DNA of 57,990 nt from contig QJYB01000070.1 of assembly GCA_003247835.1 (NCBI GenBank), forward strand, positions 1 through 57,990, in the 5' to 3' direction. The notes under the pieces were generated by a model. That model was not told the DNA's origin. It worked only from the letters and a program-made list of their open reading frames with translations, and searched no databases. Source of the stretch: Gammaproteobacteria bacterium. GTDB lineage: Bacteria; Pseudomonadota; Gammaproteobacteria; Pseudomonadales; Azotimanducaceae. The position numbers and the translations under genes were made by a program. Positions 53,297 to 57,990 of this stretch are shown here, piece by piece; the stretch's first letter is position 1; every line of letters starts with the position of its first letter.

Positions 53297-54274
53297 TTGA
53301 CCCGACAGCAGCCACCCAAAATAGAAGGCGCAAGAGCCGGCCAGACGAAGGTGCGCGTTGTCGAGATCGACGAAGATTCTGGCCAGCGAATTGACAATTA
53401 CCTCGTCAGGGTACTCAAGGGCGTGCCGCGCAGTCGGATTTACCAGATGATCCGCAAAGGCGAGGTGCGGGTGAACGGCGGGCGCATCAAGCCGACTTAC
53501 AAGCTGCAGTCTGGAGACCAGCTGCGCATTCCGCCCGTTCGACTCACGGCGGGGCCGGCCGAGACGTTCATCGGCCAGGCCCGACTCGATGACCTGGCGG
53601 GGGCGGTGTTGTATGAGGACGACCGGCTACTGGTCCTCGACAAACCCGCCGGTCTCGCGGTTCACGGCGGCTCTGGCGTCTCCTTTGGCGCAATCGAGGC
53701 TCTCAGGCGGCTACGTCCTGGGGCGTCGCTTGAACTCGTGCATCGTCTCGACCGGGATACGTCAGGTTGCCTGCTGGTTGCCAAGCGGCGATCGTCCCTT
53801 CGCGAGCTCCACGCCCTCATCCGGGCCGGATCCCTGAACAAGACCTATCGACTCATCGTCCACGGCCACTGGCCGGTGGACCTGGACCGCGTGGAGGCGC
53901 CGCTCACGAGATACGTGACGATCTCCGGCGAGCGGCGGGTCCGGGGCGATCAGCAAGGCAAACCGAGTCTGACGACGTTTCAGCTGGACGAGCACGCAGC
54001 GGCCGCGAGCCTGCTCACGGCGCGTCTGCACACCGGCCGTACCCATCAGATACGCGTGCACTGCCGGTTGGCGGGCTTCAGCATCGTCGGTGACGAAAAA
54101 TATGCCTCGGTGGAGGAGCTGGCCGCGGACCGGGCGCTCGGCATTCACCGGCTGTGTCTGCACGCAAGCCGGATCGAGATTCCCTGGTCGCGGCCGGCAC
54201 AGGTAGTCGAGGCACCGTTGCCGGTGGATTTTCAGCGTGCGTGGCAGCTCTTATCAGCGTCCGAGCACGGGTAG
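53297..54274 (+). CDS. rluC: 23S rRNA pseudouridine synthase RluC
   Basis: A 325-residue protein starting at TTG 53297. An N-terminal S4 domain (SRIYQMIRKGEVRVNGGRIK) is followed by the RluA-family catalytic domain with LVHRLDRDTSGCLLVAKRRS, whose aspartate is the nucleophile, and RTHQIRVHC. E. coli RluC (319 residues) makes pseudouridines 955, 2504 and 2580 of 23S rRNA. The divergent rne-rluC order is conserved in gammaproteobacteria. Its end overlaps the opposing maf gene by 21 bases. Confidence 0.95.
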   Translation: MTRQQPPKIEGARAGQTKVRVVEIDEDSGQRIDNYLVRVLKGVPRSRIYQMIRKGEVRVNGGRIKPTYKLQSGDQLRIPPVRLTAGPAETFIGQARLDDLAGAVLYEDDRLLVLDKPAGLAVHGGSGVSFGAIEALRRLRPGASLELVHRLDRDTSGCLLVAKRRSSLRELHALIRAGSLNKTYRLIVHGHWPVDLDRVEAPLTRYVTISGERRVRGDQQGKPSLTTFQLDEHAAAASLLTARLHTGRTHQIRVHCRLAGFSIVGDEKYASVEELAADRALGIHRLCLHASRIEIPWSRPAQVVEAPLPVDFQRAWQLLSASEHG

Positions 54275-54835
54275 GCCGGCGCGCTCCAGCATGCTGCACA
54301 AGCGGATGAGCGGCAGACCGATGAGGGCGTTGGGATCTTCACCGCCGAGGTGTTCGAACAGCGCGATGCCGAGCCCTTCGGACTTGAACGCGCCGGCACA
54401 GTCCAGCGGCTGTTCCCGGTCCACGTAGTCGCGGATCTGGCGCTCGCTGAGTGGACGGAACCTGACCAGTGTGTCCACGACGGCGGTCTGGTGGGAACCG
54501 TCCCGGGTGTCGAACAGACACAATCCCGTATGAAAAACCACCTCCCGCCCGGACAGGGCATTCAGCTGGTCCCGGGCGCGGTCTGGCGTACCCGGCTTGC
54601 CGAGGATCCGCCCGTCCAGCTCCGCGACCTGGTCAGAGCCGATGACCAGCGCGTCCGTCGCATTGCGCGCACCTGCCTGCGCCTTCAGGAGTGCCAGACG
54701 GATCACGAGATCCCCTGGGGATTCGTCCGCCATCGGCGTTTCGTCTACCGCAGGGGCCACGGTGGAAAAAGGCAGTTCGAGCCGGGCGAGCAGCTGGGCC
54801 CGATAGCGGGAGGTCGATGCGAGGATCAGTTCCAT
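54254..54835 (-). CDS. yceF: Maf-family nucleoside triphosphate pyrophosphatase (YceF type)
   Basis: A 193-residue protein from ATG 54835. LILASTSRYRAQLLARLELP, PAVDETP, ALVIGSDQVAELDGRILGKP and LCLFDTRDG are Maf motifs. DNALIGLPLIRLCSMLERAG is the C-terminal end typical of YceF, which hydrolyses 7-methyl-GTP. Maf proteins limit modified nucleotides in the pool. The gene is on the strand opposite to rluC and yceD, as in related genomes. Confidence 0.95.
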   Translation of the reverse strand: MELILASTSRYRAQLLARLELPFSTVAPAVDETPMADESPGDLVIRLALLKAQAGARNATDALVIGSDQVAELDGRILGKPGTPDRARDQLNALSGREVVFHTGLCLFDTRDGSHQTAVVDTLVRFRPLSERQIRDYVDREQPLDCAGAFKSEGLGIALFEHLGGEDPNALIGLPLIRLCSMLERAGLPVLGR

Positions 54836-54949
54836 GGTCTGTTGCGACTAGTCCTTGAGAAAAAATGCTTGTGAATTAGTGCGTTAGTGATCGATTCGGA
54901 CCGTCCGGGAGCGCATAGAACACCCTTTACAGCGCCCTACAGGGTACCT

Positions 54950-55549
54950 ATGATGGCGCCCGCTATGAATACCCGCCCCCAGGCAGCCCTGCCATACCTG
55001 GAACTGGCAAGGCAGGCGGCGCGGATTACCCGGCAGATTGCACTCAGGGAGCTGTCACGACTCGAGGATATCGTTGTCGAGGACGGGTCATCGGGTAAAC
55101 CGCTGGAGGTGACTCTCCAGTTCGGTCTGACAGCCGACGGGCACGTTCAGGTGCGCGGAGACATTACTGGAGACATCGCGCTCGTGTGCCACGGTTGCGC
55201 GGAGGCGCTGCCTTACCACCTCGCGATCCGGTTCCACTGCGTGATCGTGGAGTCGGAGGAAGCGGCCCGGGAGCTGGATGCTCAGGTGGCAACAGGTATG
55301 CGGCCCGAGGCACTGATCGTCGCAGACGGTCGTGAGATCGGGCTGGCCGATATCGTGGAGGATGAGATCCTCCTGGCGCTGCCGGAACGGCTCTGTCGGG
55401 CGGAGCCCTGCGAGTGGGCTCCGAGCCTCGTCTACCCGGCCCGGACGGGAGAAAGTACGGACACGCCCGGAGGCCGAGGCGACGAAAAGGACAACCCGTT
55501 CAGCGTGCTGGCGGAACTGACTACGACAAAGAAAACGCCCGGCGAGTGA
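54950..55549 (+). CDS. yceD: DUF177/YceD protein, 23S rRNA accumulation factor
   Basis: About 199 residues, started at ATG 54950 (AGGG six bases upstream); ATG 54953 or 54965 are alternatives. LVCHGCAEALPYHLAIRFHC carries the central CxxC of the YceD family, and EIGLADIVEDEILLALP with DEKDNPFSVLAEL matches its C-terminal half. YceD precedes rpmF in most bacteria and is needed for normal 23S rRNA levels. The gap to rpmF is 24 bases and the two are co-transcribed. Confidence 0.93.
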   Translation: MMAPAMNTRPQAALPYLELARQAARITRQIALRELSRLEDIVVEDGSSGKPLEVTLQFGLTADGHVQVRGDITGDIALVCHGCAEALPYHLAIRFHCVIVESEEAARELDAQVATGMRPEALIVADGREIGLADIVEDEILLALPERLCRAEPCEWAPSLVYPARTGESTDTPGGRGDEKDNPFSVLAELTTTKKTPGE

Positions 55550-55573
55550 TTGCTCGCCGGATACGGAGGCCAG

Positions 55574-55741
55574 ATGGCGGTTCAACAGAACAGAAAATCC
55601 CGGTCGAAGCGCGACATGCGTCGCGCCCACGACGCGCTCAGTGGTCCGACGCTTTCCGTGGAACCGACCACCGGCGAGACGCACCGGCGTCACCACGTCA
55701 GCTCGGACGGCTACTACAAGGGTAAGAAAGTCGTCGACTGA
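55574..55741 (+). CDS. rpmF: 50S ribosomal protein L32
   Basis: A 55-residue protein from ATG 55574 with ACGGAGG upstream. [20 protein letters not shown] is the standard L32 N-terminus, and [17 protein letters not shown] its C-terminus. The protein lacks the four zinc-binding cysteines found in some L32 versions, as in many Proteobacteria. Confidence 0.97.
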   Translation: MAVQQNRKSRSKRDMRRAHDALSGPTLSVEPTTGETHRRHHVSSDGYYKGKKVVD

Positions 55742-55988
55742 TCCGTGGGCACGCCTGCGGGTACCGTCCAGACGCCCACGCTCATTCCCGCCGAGTCCAG
55801 AGTCCGCTGCTTCCGCCAGCATGTCCGATGGGCATAATGGTGGCTGCGGTGCCATGCCCGTTCGCGTCTCACTCGCGGGACCATACATGCATGCCGCTGG
55901 CGCACGGGACGGGTGACCGAAGCGTACACGAACAAGAAACTGTTCTGACCCGCTCCAGGCGGGCGTTGGCATGGGGGAGGAATTTCCG
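55742..55988 (+). other. rpmF-fabD intergenic region without plsX or fabH
   Basis: 247 bases with no convincing reading frame. In E. coli plsX and fabH lie at this point, and in Pseudomonas plsX does. Neither is present, and the sequence contains no recognisable remnant. No clear terminator follows rpmF, so fabD could be read through from yceD-rpmF. A strong GGGGGAGG at 55973-55980 serves fabD. Confidence 0.5.
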
Positions 55989-56921
55989 GTGAGCCTAGGT
56001 TTCGTTTTTCCCGGTCAGGGATCGCAGACGGTGGGCATGCTCATGGAGATGGCCGAGCGTCACGCCATCGTCAGGGAGACCTTCGACGAGGCGGGAGACG
56101 TGCTCGGTCTGCCGATGTGGTCGCTGGTCAGCGAAGGCCCTCAGGAACGGCTCAACCAGACAGAGATCACCCAGCCGGTGCTGCTCACCGCCAGCACCGC
56201 ACTGTGGCGTGCATGGCAGGCCGAAGGTGGTCCGGATCCGGACAGGCTCGCAGGCCACAGCCTCGGGGAGTATTCCGCGCTGGTGTGCGCCGATGCACTG
56301 TCTTTCAAGGACGCGGTAGCACTGGTTCACCAGCGCGGCAAGCTGATGCAGGAAGCGGTTCCTCAAGGTGAGGGCGCCATGGCGGCAATACTCGGCCTGG
56401 ACGACGATGTCGTCGCCGCCTGCTGCGACTCGGTGGATGGGGTGGTGAGTCCCGCGAATTTCAACGCGCCGAGTCAGGTGGTGATCGCCGGATCGTCGGC
56501 GGCAGTTGCGAGAGCGGTAGAGAAGTGTGTCGAAGCCGGTGCCCGGCGTGCGGTCCCGCTGCAGGTCAGCGGACCGTTCCACTGCGAGCTGATGGCACCC
56601 GCCAAGGTCGGATTCGCCGAGGCGCTGGACGCTGTGACCCTGTCGATGCCGCGGATTCCAGTGGTGCACAACGTGGACGCGACCGTAGCCACGGATCTCG
56701 ACGCGCTGCGCGACAAGCTCCTCGAGCAGATGGCACGACCGGTTCAGTGGACACGCTGCGTCACGTCGATGATCGATGACGGCGTCGACAGCTTTGTGGA
56801 GTGCGGTGCCGGAAAGGTGCTCGCAGGGTTGATCAAGCGTATCGATCGCACAAAAACAGTGCACAACATCGATATGCCGGATGATTTCGCGGCCGCCGTT
56901 GAGACAGGAGGTCGCTCATGA
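55989..56921 (+). CDS. fabD: malonyl-CoA:ACP transacylase FabD
   Basis: A 310-residue protein from GTG 55989; the GGGGGAGG lies eight bases upstream, whereas ATG 55971 would overlap it. SLGFVFPGQGSQTVGML, the nucleophile motif LAGHSLGEYSALV, VPLQVSGPFHCELM with the catalytic histidine, and FVECGAGKVLAGL are all present. It loads malonyl groups on acyl carrier protein for fatty acid synthesis. Overlaps fabG by four bases. Confidence 0.97.
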   Translation: MSLGFVFPGQGSQTVGMLMEMAERHAIVRETFDEAGDVLGLPMWSLVSEGPQERLNQTEITQPVLLTASTALWRAWQAEGGPDPDRLAGHSLGEYSALVCADALSFKDAVALVHQRGKLMQEAVPQGEGAMAAILGLDDDVVAACCDSVDGVVSPANFNAPSQVVIAGSSAAVARAVEKCVEAGARRAVPLQVSGPFHCELMAPAKVGFAEALDAVTLSMPRIPVVHNVDATVATDLDALRDKLLEQMARPVQWTRCVTSMIDDGVDSFVECGAGKVLAGLIKRIDRTKTVHNIDMPDDFAAAVETGGRS

Positions 56922-57652
56922 GCGATGTCAGCCGTCGGACGGCCCTCGTGACGGGCGCGAGTCGTGGTATCGGGGCAGCGATCGCCGAGGTACTCAGTCA
57001 GACCTGCTTCGTCGTCGGTACGGCGACCAGCGACACAGGTGCCAGTGCGATCACCGAACGGCTCCAGGATCGCGGATTCGGCATGGTGATGAAAGTAGAC
57101 GATGACGATTCCGTCGCGGCGGCCTACGACGTGCTGGGTGATCGCGAACTCGTGCCGCTGGTGCTCGTCAACAACGCGGGTATCACCAGCGACAACCTGC
57201 TGATGCGGATGAAGACCGAAGAGTGGACGAAGGTGATCGACACCAACCTCAACGGCCTCTACCGGGTGGTGAAGCCCGTGCTGCGCGGCATGATGAAAGC
57301 CCGGTGGGGACGCATCATCAACGTCAGCTCCGTGGTCGCCAGGATGGGAAACCCCGGTCAGAGCAACTACGTTGCCAGTAAATCGGGAATCGAGGGATTT
57401 ACCCGATCGCTGGCCCAGGAGGTGGGTTCCCGGGGCATTACGGTCAACGCCGTTGCGCCCGGGTTCATCGAAACGGACATGACTGCGGTTCTCGATGAGA
57501 AGCAGATAGAGATGATGACCAGCCGGATTCCGCTCGGCACGCTCGGCAGGGTGGATGATGTCGCACATGCGGTGGCGTTCCTCGCGAGTGAACAGGCACG
57601 TTACGTCACCGGCGAGACGCTGCACGTAAACGGTGGGCTCTACATGGCCTGA
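56918..57652 (+). CDS. fabG: 3-oxoacyl-ACP reductase FabG
   Basis: A 244-residue SDR from ATG 56918. LVTGASRGIGAAIAEVLSQT is the NADP motif, LVNNAGITSDNLLMRM the NNAG block, and NYVASKSGIEGFTRSLAQEV holds the catalytic Tyr and Lys, with TVNAVAPGFIETDM after it. It performs the first reduction of each elongation cycle. Length and motifs are as in E. coli FabG. Confidence 0.97.
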   Translation: MSDVSRRTALVTGASRGIGAAIAEVLSQTCFVVGTATSDTGASAITERLQDRGFGMVMKVDDDDSVAAAYDVLGDRELVPLVLVNNAGITSDNLLMRMKTEEWTKVIDTNLNGLYRVVKPVLRGMMKARWGRIINVSSVVARMGNPGQSNYVASKSGIEGFTRSLAQEVGSRGITVNAVAPGFIETDMTAVLDEKQIEMMTSRIPLGTLGRVDDVAHAVAFLASEQARYVTGETLHVNGGLYMA

Positions 57653-57703
57653 GCGTTGTGCTCGTGGCGGTGAATTGCACCTCTTCACGGCGGTCAACAG
57701 CGA

Positions 57704-57724
57704 CGGAAAATGCAGGATTTTCCG
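57704..57724. repeat. perfect 7-bp inverted repeat between fabG and acpP
   Basis: CGGAAAA, seven-base loop, TTTTCCG. It sits 52 bases after the fabG stop and directly before a TATAGAAT (57726-57733) that could be a -10. No T-run follows as in a terminator, so it may be an operator in the acpP control region or a weak hairpin. Confidence 0.5.
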
Positions 57725-57772
57725 GTATAGAATCGCGACTCGAGGGGCCGGAATGTCAACCTTGGAGTCAAC

Positions 57773-57801
57773 TTGAATTGGGTATAGGTGGCCTATAGAA
57801 T
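57773..57801 (+). promoter_or_regulatory. acpP: probable acpP promoter
   Basis: TTGAAT (57773-57778) and TATAGAAT (57794-57801) with 15 bases between TTGAAT and TATAGA, about 48 bases before the acpP ATG. The same TATAGAAT occurs once more at 57726-57733, so two start sites are possible. acpP is among the most highly expressed genes and usually has its own promoter inside the fab cluster. Confidence 0.5.
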
Positions 57802-57848
57802 GCGCGTCGCCCTGCACCCCAGGAACCAGATTGGGAGATCCCAGCGTA

Positions 57849-57990
57849 ATGAGTAGCGTAGAAGAACGTGTTAAAAAACTGATTTGCGAACAGCTCGGCG
57901 TCAAGGAAGATGAAGTCAAAGACGAAGCTTCCTTCGTCGAGGACCTCGGTGCAGATTCGCTGGACACGGTGGAGTTGGTCATGGCGCTCG
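57849..57990 (+). CDS. acpP: acyl carrier protein, partial (3' end beyond window)
   Basis: The first 47 codons from ATG 57849: [20 protein letters not shown], followed by [20 protein letters not shown]. The serine in GADSLD is the 4'-phosphopantetheine attachment site. Helix I and the start of helix II are present; about 30 residues lie past the window end. AcpP carries growing acyl chains in fatty acid and lipid A synthesis. Confidence 0.97.
   Translation, partial: MSSVEERVKKLICEQLGVKEDEVKDEASFVEDLGADSLDTVELVMAL

Overview
The window is a GC-rich chromosomal segment of a Gram-negative bacterium, almost certainly a gammaproteobacterium. It has a complete LolCDE lipoprotein-release system, lipid A and Kdo genes (lpxK, msbA, kdsB), RNase E, a canonical-looking LexA box and a sigma-32-type promoter. 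The order lolCDE, DUF2062, comEC, exbBD, lpxK, kdsB, murB, rne, rluC, maf, yceD, rpmF, fabD, fabG, acpP is the core order known from Pseudomonas and relatives, with insertions and losses. ApbE next to NqrM implies a Na+-translocating NQR elsewhere, as is common in marine lineages. I cannot assign a genus. I saw no rRNA, tRNA, CRISPR array, insertion sequence or phage gene.

Region 1 (1-8743, minus strand) is an operon-like envelope cluster of poorly characterised proteins. It encodes a periplasmic repeat protein with a TonB-like C-terminus, a Ser/Pro/Gly-rich lipoprotein, a second lipoprotein, a membrane-anchored TPR protein, a PEGA-repeat/SUMF1 protein, a small exported protein and a short MotA/TolQ/ExbB-like protein. 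The last runs in another frame into a C-type-lectin-like sequence at the window edge. This is the best candidate for an undescribed multi-component system.

Region 2 (8987-14272, plus) is a compact chain of seven genes, most overlapping: tusA, a GGCT-fold protein, epmC, an ExoIX-type nuclease, an FAD oxidoreductase, an ATP-NAD-kinase-like protein and a methyltransferase. Region 3 (14263-29747) is mixed metabolism: an AlaA-like aminotransferase, msrB, an acyl-CoA synthetase, a split spermidine-synthase-like pair, sulfate activation (cysD, fused cysNC) coupled to three envelope-type genes, a beta-barrel candidate, a rhodanese, an enoyl-CoA hydratase, a histidine phosphatase, apbE and nqrM.

Region 4 (29802-46507) carries lolCDE, a DUF2062 gene and comEC. 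It is followed by a block not part of the usual order: DUF2244, a PilZ plus degenerate Nudix protein, clpB behind a heat-shock promoter, a small LexA-box gene with a sliding-clamp-binding-like motif, galU and a DSD1-family enzyme. ExbBD follows, then one uninterrupted reading frame encoding MsbA fused to LpxK. Region 5 (46504-57990) holds kdsB, an SDR, alkB, murB, rne with a long leader, rluC, maf, yceD, rpmF, fabD, fabG and the start of acpP. plsX and fabH are not between rpmF and fabD.

The most notable points are the MsbA-LpxK fusion, the SOS-box gene with a QLPLF motif, the PilZ-Nudix fusion and the unusual envelope cluster with its frame-broken end.
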